A DNA stretch of 6,535 nucleotides, taken from NCBI GenBank assembly GCA_029260695.1, contig JAJDCT010000205.1:1-6535 (forward strand), read 5' to 3'. Origin of the DNA: Phycisphaeraceae bacterium. Lineage in GTDB: Bacteria; Planctomycetota; Phycisphaerae; Phycisphaerales; Phycisphaeraceae. Shown one piece after another: positions 1-5,068 of the stretch. The position numbers and the translations under genes are program-made. The notes below the pieces were generated by a model. That model ran no database searches and was not told the DNA's origin. It was given only the letters and a program-made list of their open reading frames with translations. The first letter of the stretch is position 1. The number at the start of each line of letters is the position of its first letter.

Positions 1-575
1 GTAATGATCAGCGAGATACCGTTGCCGATCCCGTACTTGTCGATCTGCTCGCCAAGCCACATCAGGAAGACCGTCCCGGAGGTCAACGCAGTCACACCGC
101 AGGCCCAGAACAGTAACGTGTCCTTGTACGTCGCGTAAACGACCGGGGTCTCGCCGGACTGGAAAAACTTGAGGTAGACAATCGACTGCACCAGGCACAA
201 GCCGACCGTGGCGTAGCGGGTGTATTCCTGGATCTTCTGCCGACCGGCGGGGCCTTCCTTCTGCAGGGCCTTGAGCTTCTCCCACACACTCCCTAATAGC
301 TGGAAGATGATCGCCGCGGAGATATAAGGCATGATCCCCAGGCCGAAGATCGAGGACTGTGAGAGTGTTCCGCCGGTGAAGATGCTCACGTAATCCAGGA
401 TATTCCCGGTCGCGCCACCGCTTTGCTTCTCGGCCCAGGCCTTCATCAACTCCTGGCTGACGCCCGGCAATGGGATGAAGAAACCGATGCGGTAGATGCA
501 AAGCATCCCCAACGTGAAAAAGATCTTGTTGCGTAGCTCGGTGATCCGGAAGATGTTCAGAAACGCTTGGAGCAT
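1..575 (-). CDS. secY: Protein translocase subunit SecY, N-terminal part (runs off the window)
   Basis: SecY is the membrane pore of the SecYEG translocon, which exports unfolded proteins and inserts membrane proteins. Translating from the ATG at 575 gives 191 codons with no stop before the left edge, about 40-45% of a usual SecY. Visible parts: a short amphipathic start with ITELRNKI; TM1 at about residues 19-36 followed by IPLPGV; a plug-like segment at about 62-75 (VSIFTGGTLSQ); TM2 at about 76-95 with the family motif GIMPYISAAIIFQLL; TM3 at about 119-137; TM4 at about 152-174; and the highly conserved LGEQIDKYGIGNGISLII at 174-191. An AAAGG (587-591) lies 11 bases upstream of the ATG and is a plausible ribosome binding site. 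It follows rplO by 128 bases, the widest gap in the window. Its position after rplO is the classical spc order. Family assignment is secure. Confidence 0.97.
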   Translation of the reverse strand, partial: MLQAFLNIFRITELRNKIFFTLGMLCIYRIGFFIPLPGVSQELMKAWAEKQSGGATGNILDYVSIFTGGTLSQSSIFGLGIMPYISAAIIFQLLGSVWEKLKALQKEGPAGRQKIQEYTRYATVGLCLVQSIVYLKFFQSGETPVVYATYKDTLLFWACGVTALTSGTVFLMWLGEQIDKYGIGNGISLII

Positions 576-703
576 GGGGCTGTTAGCCTTTGGCGGTTTG
601 CCGTTAGCCTGATGCTAAATGTGGCTGTGGTTCCCGGGAACTAACCGGGAGGTTCCCAGGGGCGTCCGAGTGTATCGGGACGCCCGGGGTCTAAACTTTT
701 CAA
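576..703 (-). other. rplO-secY intergenic region with hairpins and GCTAA words
   Basis: This 128-base gap contains no credible small gene. In transcript order it holds a strong hairpin (660-685), then a 12-base perfect palindrome GTTCCCGGGAAC (630-641) that shares the 7-base direct repeat GGTTCCC (629-635 and 651-657). After these come three GCTAA/TTAGC words (583-587, 604-608, 614-618) and the secY ribosome binding site. GGGAAC (636-641) can also pair with GTTCCC (652-657), so alternative folds exist. No T-run follows any stem in the transcript, so I do not call a terminator. A processing site, an attenuator or a repeat remnant are all possible. Confidence 0.6.
660..685 (-). repeat. Hairpin between rplO and secY
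   Basis: GGGCGTCC (660-667) is the exact reverse complement of GGACGCCC (678-685), with a 10-base loop. Three further G-C pairs can form beyond a small internal loop. The stem begins 18 bases after the rplO stop codon in the transcript. It is stable enough to be a pause or processing element, but it has no downstream U-tract and so is not a canonical Rho-independent terminator. Confidence 0.6.
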
Positions 704-1156
704 TCAGGCGACCGTCGCCGACCCACCGGCCTCGGTGATCTTGTCCTGGGCAGATTTGGAGAACGACGCGGCGGTGACCGAAAACTTCTTCTTGGTCTCG
801 CCCTTGCCCAACACCTTCACGGGCAGCTTGTCGTCACGGATCAACCCGACCTTCACGAGCATCTGGGCGTTGACCTCCGCCCCATCGTCGAAGCGTGCGT
901 CCAGGGCGCTGATATTCACCACCGCGAACTGCTTCTTGAACAGGATGTTGGAGAACCCACGCTTGGCAACCCGCCTAAACAATGGCGTTTGCCCGCCTTC
1001 TCGGCTGGCGCGGATCGAACCGGTCGCACCCGAACGGGAGCCGGCACCGTTGTGCCCACGCCCACAGGTCTTACCAGAGCCCGAGCCGGGGCCACGGCCC
1101 ACGCGCTTACGCTTCTTATGCTTGCCCACCTTCTCGGTGATTTCATGAATCATCAT
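704..1156 (-). CDS. rplO: 50S ribosomal protein L15
   Basis: L15 is a late-assembling large-subunit protein whose long N-terminal extension threads into 23S rRNA. The 150 residues fit the family length (about 145-150). The N-terminal 10-55 region is the typical basic, glycine-rich stretch (KHKKRKRVGRGPGSGSGKTCGRG, with GAGSRSG after it), followed by GGQTPLFRRVAKRGFSN. The C-terminal domain contains the signature VKVLGKGETKKKFSVTAASFSKSAQDKITEAGG at about 113-145. The start has two adjacent ATGs (1156 and 1153). The AGGAG at 1167-1171 is 10 bases from the first and 13 from the second, so 1156 is preferred, though 1153 cannot be excluded. It lies 50 bases downstream of rpsE, directly following it because rpmD is missing. 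Stop codon TGA. Confidence 0.98.
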   Translation of the reverse strand: MMIHEITEKVGKHKKRKRVGRGPGSGSGKTCGRGHNGAGSRSGATGSIRASREGGQTPLFRRVAKRGFSNILFKKQFAVVNISALDARFDDGAEVNAQMLVKVGLIRDDKLPVKVLGKGETKKKFSVTAASFSKSAQDKITEAGGSATVA

Positions 1157-1206
1157 CGCTCAGACACTCCTGCTCACACGGCGTATCTACGCCGGGGTGT
1201 CGCTTA
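1157..1206 (-). other. rpsE-rplO gap: site where rpmD (L30) would normally lie
   Basis: In the classical spc operon the gene for L30 (about 60 codons) sits between rpsE and rplO. Only 50 bases separate them here, and no part of them reads as L30 in any frame. The gap holds a second in-frame TAA for rpsE (1204-1206), a hairpin (1179-1194) and the rplO ribosome binding site. Confidence 0.8.
1179..1194 (-). repeat. Hairpin just upstream of the rplO ribosome binding site
   Basis: CGGCGTA (1179-1185) and TACGCCG (1188-1194) are exact reverse complements around a 2-base centre. In practice this is a 6-bp stem with a 4-base loop. Three more pairs (1176-1178 with 1198-1200) can form past a bulge. 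The stem ends 7 bases before the AGGAG of rplO, close enough to influence initiation. Confidence 0.5.
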
Positions 1207-2115
1207 TTAATCTTCGGTCTTTTCAGTATCCGCAGTTGCTTCCGGGGTCGCTTCTGGTGCTGTTTGCGGGGCCTTGGTTTCCGGGGTCTTGGTTTCCGGG
1301 GTCGCTTCGGCCGCGGGGGCCTGATCGACAGCGGCTTGTGTTACGGGCGTTTCTTCAACCGGTGCGGCCTCTTGCTTTTCACCGTCCGCTTCGGCTACGA
1401 CCGCCTTGGGCTTGGGCTTGGGCTTGATCTGTGTGACGGTCGCGGTCACACCCTTGCCGCCGGGCGTGCTCTCGGTACGCCGGCCACCACCCTTGCGGCC
1501 ACCCTTGCCACCCTTGCCTCGGCCGCCGCCTTCGTTCTCGTTGCTCTTGGCCGCGGGCTGCTTAGGTGCCGAACTGGTCTCGGTGGTGAACCGCTTGCCA
1601 AACGCGATCATCTCGTCCACCGCGGTGGATTCGATCTCAACACCACGGTAGCTGGCGACCTGTTCCTTGGTCCGCAGCCGGGTCAGGCCGTCGAGCACCG
1701 CCTTGCTGAGGTTCTTCTTGTTCGTCGAGCCGTAGGCCTTGGTCAGGCAATCCTGAACGCCGACCATCTCCAACACGGCGCGTGCGGTGCCCCCGGCGAT
1801 CACGCCGGTACCGGGTGACGCGGGGATCAGGCGGATCATCGACGCGCCGAACCGGCCCTCAATCTGGTGCGGCAGCGTGCCGTCCTTCAGCTCGATCTTG
1901 ACCAGGTTCTTGCGCGCAGCCTTCTGAGCCTTCTCGATGGCGACGGGGACGCCCCGGCCCTTGCCGTAGCCGATCCCGACGCTGCCGCGTCGATCACCAA
2001 CAACGACCAGGGCGGCGAAGCTGAATCGCCGACCACCCTTAACCACCGTCGCGGTCCGGAAGATCCCGACCGTGGTGGATTCCAACGCCTGTGTGTCTTC
2101 AAGTAATTCCGGCAT
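1207..2115 (-). CDS. rpsE: 30S ribosomal protein S5 with long low-complexity C-terminal tail
   Basis: S5 helps form the mRNA entry and decoding region of the small subunit and influences accuracy. The body is canonical: a double-stranded-RNA-binding-like N domain with VVKGGRRFSFAALVVVGDRRGSVGIGYGKGRGVPVAIEKA (about 25-64), then a C domain with IPASPGTGVIAGGTARAVLEMVGVQDCLTKAYGSTNKKNLSKAVLDGL (about 97-144). That core ends near residue 176. The protein has 302 residues where the family usually has about 160-175, so roughly 125 residues are extra. This tail has a Gly/Lys/Arg part (about 196-213), a KPKPKPK run (231-237), and then an Ala/Pro/Thr/Glu-rich acidic end with TPETKTPETK and repeated PEAT units. 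The ATG at 2115 has AGAGGA (2121-2126) 5 bases upstream. It ends with tandem TAA TAA. The tail is in frame and has clean codons, so it is not a frameshift artefact as far as I can see. Confidence 0.98.
   Translation of the reverse strand: MPELLEDTQALESTTVGIFRTATVVKGGRRFSFAALVVVGDRRGSVGIGYGKGRGVPVAIEKAQKAARKNLVKIELKDGTLPHQIEGRFGASMIRLIPASPGTGVIAGGTARAVLEMVGVQDCLTKAYGSTNKKNLSKAVLDGLTRLRTKEQVASYRGVEIESTAVDEMIAFGKRFTTETSSAPKQPAAKSNENEGGGRGKGGKGGRKGGGRRTESTPGGKGVTATVTQIKPKPKPKAVVAEADGEKQEAAPVEETPVTQAAVDQAPAAEATPETKTPETKAPQTAPEATPEATADTEKTED
1209..1422 (-). repeat. Short tandem repeats coding the S5 tail
   Basis: The 15-base unit CTTGGTTTCCGGGGT occurs twice in perfect tandem (1273-1287, 1288-1302) and encodes TPETK twice. 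CTTGGG occurs three times in tandem (1405-1410, 1411-1416, 1417-1422) and encodes the KPKPKPK run. Degenerate PEAT-coding units lie at about 1227-1260. Exact repeats in DNA, not only in protein, suggest growth of the tail by slippage or unequal exchange. Confidence 0.75.
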
Positions 2116-2167
2116 GTTATTCCTCTAAACGCTACCCGTGGCCGGGGGCCGACGGAGATGAGCCTGG
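2116..2167 (-). other. rplR-rpsE gap with hairpin
   Basis: The gap is 52 bases. GGCC (2140-2143) pairs with GGCC (2147-2150) around GGG. The stem extends past a one-base bulge (2151) by four pairs (2136-2139 with 2152-2155), giving about 8 bp. The rpsE ribosome binding site AGAGGA follows at 2121-2126. No open frame of note is present. Confidence 0.45.
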
Positions 2168-2518
2168 TTACAGCCCAAGGCCGCCCTCGCGAGCGGCATC
2201 GGCCAGGGCCTTGACCCTGCCGTGATATCGAAAACCGTTACGGTCGAAGGAGACCTTGCTGACGCCGACGTCCTTCGCCTGCTTGGCGATCTGCTTGCCC
2301 ACCTCGGTAGCGGCGGCGATGTTCCCGCCACTGCCCGCCTTGACGGTGCTGGCAGACGCAATCGTCTTGCCGTCCAGATCGTCGATGATCTGCGCGTAAA
2401 TGTGGTTCAGGCTGCGGAAGACCGTCAGACGCGGGCGCTCCGGCGTGCCGATGACACGCTTGCGGATCCCGGTCTTGCGGCGTTTGCGGCGTACTGTTTT
2501 TAGTTTGTGCTTGTCCAT
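2168..2518 (-). CDS. rplR: 50S ribosomal protein L18
   Basis: L18 binds 5S rRNA together with L5 and mediates its docking onto the large subunit. From the ATG at 2518 the protein has 116 residues, matching the usual 115-120. It has a strongly basic N-terminus ([21 protein letters not shown]), the conserved [20 protein letters not shown] at about 28-47, and the family ending [26 protein letters not shown] at 91-116. A longer reading from a TTG at 2545 would add nine residues. I reject it because that codon lies in the loop of a hairpin (2534-2552) and the family begins near MDK. The Shine-Dalgarno sequence is weak (GGGAAA about 8-13 bases upstream). Stop codon TAA. It lies 59 bases after rplF and 52 before rpsE, the usual order. 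Confidence 0.97.
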   Translation of the reverse strand: MDKHKLKTVRRKRRKTGIRKRVIGTPERPRLTVFRSLNHIYAQIIDDLDGKTIASASTVKAGSGGNIAAATEVGKQIAKQAKDVGVSKVSFDRNGFRYHGRVKALADAAREGGLGL

Positions 2519-2533
2519 CGTTTCGTTTCCCAG

Positions 2534-2552
2534 TGCGGGCTTCAAACCCGCA
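2534..2552 (-). repeat. Hairpin upstream of rplR
   Basis: TGCGGG (2534-2539) and CCCGCA (2547-2552) form a perfect 6-bp stem. In the transcript a further U-G and a U-A pair can form, leaving a 3-base loop (8 bp). The 3' side of the stem ends 15 bases before the rplR ATG. The core GCGGGTTTGAAGCCCGC resembles dispersed intergenic palindromes found in many GC-rich bacteria. Whether it is repeated in this genome cannot be told from one copy. Confidence 0.55.
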
Positions 2553-2577
2553 GTCGAGGGCTTCTAATCGTTCGTTC

Positions 2578-3117
2578 TTACCCGCCGCTGGCAAATGCCT
2601 TGCCCTGCTTGCGGATGATGTGTTCGTCGGCGTACTTGATACCACGCCCGTTGTAAGGCTCGGGCTTGCGGTGGGCCCTGATCTCCGCGGCGACCTGCCC
2701 GACCATCTGCTTGTCTGCCCCGCTGATCTTCAGCTTGTTCTGCTGGATATCTACGGTGATCCCGGCGGGCACGTTCACGACCCGGGTGTCGGCGTAACCG
2801 ACTTTCAGGTTGACCTTGTTGCCCTGGAGCTTCGCGGTCCAACCTACGCCGTTGATCTCAAGGTGCTTCTCGAAGCCCTTGGTCACACCCAGAACCATGT
2901 TGGCGATCAGGGACCGGGTCAGGCCGTGCATCGCCTTGGCGATACGCGAGTCACCCTTGCGCTCGATGACGACTTCATCGCCTTCGACCTTAACGGTGAC
3001 CTCGGGGCGGTGGGTCATGCTTAGCCGGTTGCTGCCGGCTTCGACGGTGACCTGGTTTCCGCTAACCGACACCTTGGTGCCGGCGAGGGGGACTGGTTTT
3101 TTACCGATACGGGACAT
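2578..3117 (-). CDS. rplF: 50S ribosomal protein L6
   Basis: L6 has two similar alpha/beta domains and sits near the sarcin-ricin loop and factor-binding site of the large subunit. The 179 residues match the family length. It starts with the typical MSRIGKKPVPL. The first domain runs to about residue 80 and the second from about 81. The second carries the diagnostic IRAHRKPEPYNGRGIKYADEHIIRKQGK (146-173), close to the standard PEPYKGKGIRY signature. The ATG at 3117 is preceded by AAGGA (3127-3131) with 9-base spacing. Stop codon TAA. It lies 65 bases after rpsH. Nothing is missing or fused. Confidence 0.98.
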   Translation of the reverse strand: MSRIGKKPVPLAGTKVSVSGNQVTVEAGSNRLSMTHRPEVTVKVEGDEVVIERKGDSRIAKAMHGLTRSLIANMVLGVTKGFEKHLEINGVGWTAKLQGNKVNLKVGYADTRVVNVPAGITVDIQQNKLKISGADKQMVGQVAAEIRAHRKPEPYNGRGIKYADEHIIRKQGKAFASGG

Positions 3118-3182
3118 CGCTTTGAATCCTTAATCCGCGGTTGGGGGCGTCTGCCCTTCTCCGCTTCTGGGCTAAACCGGGT
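3118..3182 (-). other. rpsH-rplF gap
   Basis: The gap is 65 bases. It holds one GCTAA (3171-3175) and the rplF ribosome binding site. GCCC (3153-3156) can pair either with GGGC at 3145-3148 or with GGGC at 3169-3172. These two weak 4-bp stems exclude each other and are too short to interpret. Confidence 0.35.
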
Positions 3183-3581
3183 TTACTCCACGGTACACAA
3201 CAACTCGCCGCCTACATGGTTCTGCCTGGCCTTGCGGTCAGACATCACGCCACTGGACGTGCTGACAATGGCGATCCCCAGCCCACCTAAGGGCCTGGGC
3301 AGCAAGTCTGCCTTGGTGTAGACCCGACAACCCGGCTTGCTCTCACGCTTGAGGGTGTGGATCAACTGCTCGCCGTTGGGGCCGTAACGCAGGTCGACAC
3401 GCAGGATCCCCTGCCGGCCATCATCGATCACGCTGTAACCGGCGACATACCCCTCGTCCTTGAGGACCTGGGCGATGCCGGTGCAGATCTTGCTGTTACG
3501 GCAATCGACCTTCTTAGCCTGGTTGCGGGCCGCGTTGCGGATCCGGGTAATCATGTCTGCGATGGGGTCTGATAGAGACAT
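3183..3581 (-). CDS. rpsH: 30S ribosomal protein S8
   Basis: S8 is a primary 16S rRNA binder of the central domain. In Escherichia coli it also represses its own operon by binding spc mRNA near the start of rplE. The 132 residues match the family. Features are the start MSLSDPIADMITRIRNA; the N domain with SKICTGIAQVLKDEGYV at about 30-46; and the C-terminal RNA-binding signature GLGIAIVSTSSGVMSDRKARQNHVGGELLCTVE (100-132), with the conserved STSSGVMSD loop. The position usually occupied by Ile-Pro before the SK motif reads CRN (27-29), a mild departure. The ATG at 3581 has AAGG (3592-3595) 10 bases upstream, lying inside a GCTAAGGC word. Stop codon TAA. It follows rpsN by 92 bases. Confidence 0.98.
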   Translation of the reverse strand: MSLSDPIADMITRIRNAARNQAKKVDCRNSKICTGIAQVLKDEGYVAGYSVIDDGRQGILRVDLRYGPNGEQLIHTLKRESKPGCRVYTKADLLPRPLGGLGIAIVSTSSGVMSDRKARQNHVGGELLCTVE

Positions 3582-3673
3582 TACGTTTGGGCCTTAGCTG
3601 TGAATTTCACTCGTTATTCAATCTCTTGCCAGGCTGTCAGCTAACGGCTAGCTGCTAACAGCGGATGGCTCCT
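3582..3673 (-). other. rpsN-rpsH gap with GCTAA words and hairpin
   Basis: The gap is 92 bases with no coding potential. It contains three GCTAA/TTAGC words (3594-3598, 3640-3644, 3654-3658) and a GCTAGC, two of the words within the hairpin arms at 3633-3662. The rpsH ribosome binding site overlaps the word at 3594-3598. The stretch between about 3600 and 3630 is AT-rich but gives no convincing -35/-10 pair on the minus strand. Confidence 0.5.
3633..3662 (-). repeat. GCTAA-family hairpin between rpsN and rpsH
   Basis: GCTGTCAGC (3633-3641) pairs with GCTAACAGC (3654-3662) over 9 positions with a 12-base loop. The single + strand mismatch (C3638 with A3657) becomes a G-U pair in the minus-strand transcript, so the stem is continuous only in the operon mRNA. 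The loop contains further GCTA words. It begins 11 bases after the rpsN stop codon. Confidence 0.6.
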
Positions 3674-3943
3674 CTACCACGACGCCTTACGCATCCCTGG
3701 GACTTTGCCTTCCAGCGCCAGCTCACGGAGCTTGATCCGGGAGATACCGAACTTGCGGTACACAGAACGGGTACGCCCTGTCAGTGCACAGTGGTTGCGG
3801 TACCGCGTCGGGCTCGCGTTGCGGGGCAGCTTCTGCAAGCCCGCGTAATCGCCCTCGGCCTTGAGCTTCCGCCTAAGGTCGGCGTACTTCTCAATGGTCT
3901 TCTTGATCTTCGCCATCCTGACGCTGGTCGACTTCGATGCCAT
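3674..3943 (-). CDS. rpsN: 30S ribosomal protein S14, zinc-free type
   Basis: S14 is a late-binding protein of the 30S head next to S3 and S10. The 89 residues and the ending [41 protein letters not shown] (49-89) identify it. It has only one cysteine (Cys52), so it lacks the paired CxxC zinc ribbon of the short zinc-dependent form and belongs to the zinc-independent form, here a little shorter than the 101 residues of E. coli. The start at 3943 ([15 protein letters not shown]) aligns with family N-termini better than the internal ATG at 3916. Only a weak purine run (AAGAGA) precedes it. Stop codon TAG. Gaps are 59 bases to rplE and 92 to rpsH. Confidence 0.97.
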   Translation of the reverse strand: MASKSTSVRMAKIKKTIEKYADLRRKLKAEGDYAGLQKLPRNASPTRYRNHCALTGRTRSVYRKFGISRIKLRELALEGKVPGMRKASW

Positions 3944-4002
3944 GGTGTTCTCTTATCTAACTCGGTGATTAATACCGTTGCTTACGCTTTAGTCGGCGTT
4001 AC
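3944..4002 (-). other. rplE-rpsN gap
   Basis: This 59-base gap has no convincing hairpin, no exact GCTAA word and no recognisable Shine-Dalgarno sequence beyond AAGAGA close to the rpsN start. I see nothing else in it. Confidence 0.4.
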
Positions 4003-4572
4003 TTAGTTCTTCTTCTCTTCGGGCCTGACCAGGGGGAAACCCATTTCCAAGAGGGCGGCCCGCGTGATTTCGTCGGTGCTCTGCTTGAATATGAGGTTGA
4101 TATTCATGCCGTGGGTGAACTGGGCCCGGGTCATATCCACTTCGGGGAAGATGCCCTGCTCGTTCACGCCGAAGGAGTAGTTGCCACGCCCGTCGAGCTT
4201 GTCCTTCAACCCGCGGAAGTCCTTGATCCGGGGGATCGCAACCGTGATCAGGCGGTCCAGGAACTCCCACATCCGGTCCGAGCGGAGCGTGACCATCGCA
4301 CCGACCTCGTAGCCCGCACGCAGCTTGAAGTTGGCGACGGACTTCTTGGCCTTCTTGACGATCGGCTTCTGACCGGAGATCAGCTCCAGGTCAGAGATCA
4401 CCTGCTCGCGGGCCTTGGGGTTCAGCTTCGTGCCTTCCAGCTGCTTGCCCATGCCCACGTTGATGACGATCTTGTCCAGGGTCGGCATGGCCATGGGGTT
4501 GCTGATCCCAAAGTCCTGCTTGAGCTTCGTGGCGACCTGCTCGTTGTATTGTTTCTTTAACCGCGGGGTCAT
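4003..4572 (-). CDS. rplE: 50S ribosomal protein L5
   Basis: L5 binds 5S rRNA with L18, forms part of the central protuberance and contacts P-site tRNA and S13. The 189 residues are near the usual 178-185. Conserved blocks are MPTLDKIVINVGMG (29-42), ISGQKPIVKKAKKSVANFKLRAGYEVGAMVTLR (65-97), MWEFLDRLITVAIPRIKDFRGL (101-122), the GNYSFGVNEQGIFPEVD loop (130-146) and a family-like end with ALLEMGFP. The ATG at 4572 has AAAGG (4581-4585) at 8-base spacing; this ribosome binding site lies inside a GCTAAAGGCTAAA word of the intergenic repeat family. Stop codon TAA. In E. coli the region around this gene's start is where S8 represses the spc operon. Confidence 0.98.
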   Translation of the reverse strand: MTPRLKKQYNEQVATKLKQDFGISNPMAMPTLDKIVINVGMGKQLEGTKLNPKAREQVISDLELISGQKPIVKKAKKSVANFKLRAGYEVGAMVTLRSDRMWEFLDRLITVAIPRIKDFRGLKDKLDGRGNYSFGVNEQGIFPEVDMTRAQFTHGMNINLIFKQSTDEITRAALLEMGFPLVRPEEKKN

Positions 4573-4661
4573 GGTTTTAGCCTTTAGCTGCTTGCTCTTA
4601 GCCTGATGTCTTCGCTTGTGTCTTCTTCAAGCTACCAGCGGGAGCTGATAGCTAACCACGC
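4573..4661 (-). other. rplX-rplE gap with four GCTAA words and a hairpin
   Basis: The gap is 89 bases with no coding potential. In transcript order it has a hairpin (4630-4653), then CATCAGGCTAA (4598-4608), GCTAAAGGCTAAA and the rplE start. GCTAA/TTAGC words are at 4577-4581, 4584-4588, 4598-4602 and 4651-4655. The 11-mer TTAGCCTGATG (4598-4608) recurs exactly at 604-614 before secY. Confidence 0.6.
4630..4653 (-). promoter_or_regulatory. Hairpin upstream of rplE, candidate regulatory RNA element
   Basis: In the transcript AGCUAUCAGC pairs with GCUGGUAGCU over 10 consecutive positions with loop UCCC. The only + strand mismatch (C4635 with A4648) is a G-U pair in the RNA. It starts 8 bases after the rplX stop codon and lies 57 bases before the rplE ATG. 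E. coli S8 acts at the rplX-rplE junction, so this is a candidate for a similar site. However, the stem lacks an obvious copy of the S8-binding internal loop of 16S helix 21, and it shares sequence with the general intergenic repeat family. Structure is well supported; function is a guess. Confidence 0.4.
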
Positions 4662-4997
4662 CTACTTCCGTGCTTTCTTAAGGTCCGGGCCCAACTGCTC
4701 GCCGGTGCTGGCGGCCACTCGGATCTTCGAACCGTCGTCCTTATTGATAAACCGCACACGCGTCGGCCTGCCATCGGCCACGGGCGAGACGTTGGAGATG
4801 TGGATAGGCATCTCCTTGTGCACCACCCCGCCCTGGGGGTTGTTCTGGTTGGGCTTGACGTGCTTGGTGCGGATGTTCGCACCCTCGACCACCACCTGGT
4901 CCTTCTCGGTCACCACACGCAGGATCTTGCCCTGCTTGCCCTTGCTCGAGCCCGCGGTGACGATGACGTTGTCGCCTTTTCTTACATGTCGTGCCAT
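4662..4997 (-). CDS. rplX: 50S ribosomal protein L24
   Basis: L24 is one of the two initiators of large-subunit assembly in E. coli and lies near the exit tunnel. The 111 residues fit the family (about 100-115). A KOW motif occupies about residues 6-32 (RKGDNVIVTAGSSKGKQGKILRVV), followed by VVVEGANIRTKHVKPNQNNPQGGVVHKEMPIHISNVSPV (35-73), the standard L24 core with the conserved K-x-x-x-P and GG turns. The C-terminal part (RPTRVRFINKDDGSKIRVAASTGEQL) is typical. The ATG at 4997 is preceded by AGAAGG (5007-5012) with 9-base spacing. Stop codon TAG. It stands between rplN and rplE, the usual place. Confidence 0.98.
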   Translation of the reverse strand: MARHVRKGDNVIVTAGSSKGKQGKILRVVTEKDQVVVEGANIRTKHVKPNQNNPQGGVVHKEMPIHISNVSPVADGRPTRVRFINKDDGSKIRVAASTGEQLGPDLKKARK

Positions 4998-5068
4998 TTG
5001 ATTCAGCCTTCTAATTAGCTATTAGCTGCGAGCCTTTAGCCTCTGCTTCGTGCCTCGCCGGCGGGTGG
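4998..5068 (-). other. rplN-rplX gap with tandem AGCTAAT units
   Basis: The gap is 71 bases. ATTAGCT occurs twice in perfect tandem (5014-5020, 5021-5027) and a third TTAGC is at 5036-5040 inside CCTTTAGCCT. On the transcript this reads GGCTAAAGG then AGCTAATAGCTAATTAG, directly followed by the rplX ribosome binding site AGAAGG. No coding potential. Confidence 0.6.

Noticed and set aside
660..685. Intrinsic terminator between rplO and secY
   Set aside because: The stem is good, but no U-run follows in the transcript and the downstream sequence is GC-rich.
1157..1206. A shortened or degenerate rpmD
   Set aside because: No frame in the 50 bases resembles any part of L30.
1264..1818. Plus-strand open frame opposite the S5 tail, with glycine- and leucine-rich repeats
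   Set aside because: The repeats are just the complement of the S5 tail repeats, and the S5 frame is continuous with a conserved core.
2519..2545. Nine-codon N-terminal extension of L18 from a TTG
   Set aside because: The TTG is in the loop of a perfect hairpin, the extension matches nothing in the family, and the ATG at 2518 gives the normal length.
2533..3024. Long plus-strand open frame opposite rplF
   Set aside because: It lies wholly antisense to a certain rplF, has no family resemblance, and such frames are expected in GC-rich DNA.
3600..3632. Internal promoter before rpsH in an AT-rich patch
   Set aside because: No properly spaced -35/-10 pair could be read on the minus strand.
5014..5027. 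CRISPR-like or insertion-sequence repeat
   Set aside because: The units are 7 bases in direct tandem with no spacers, no transposase and no terminal inverted repeats.
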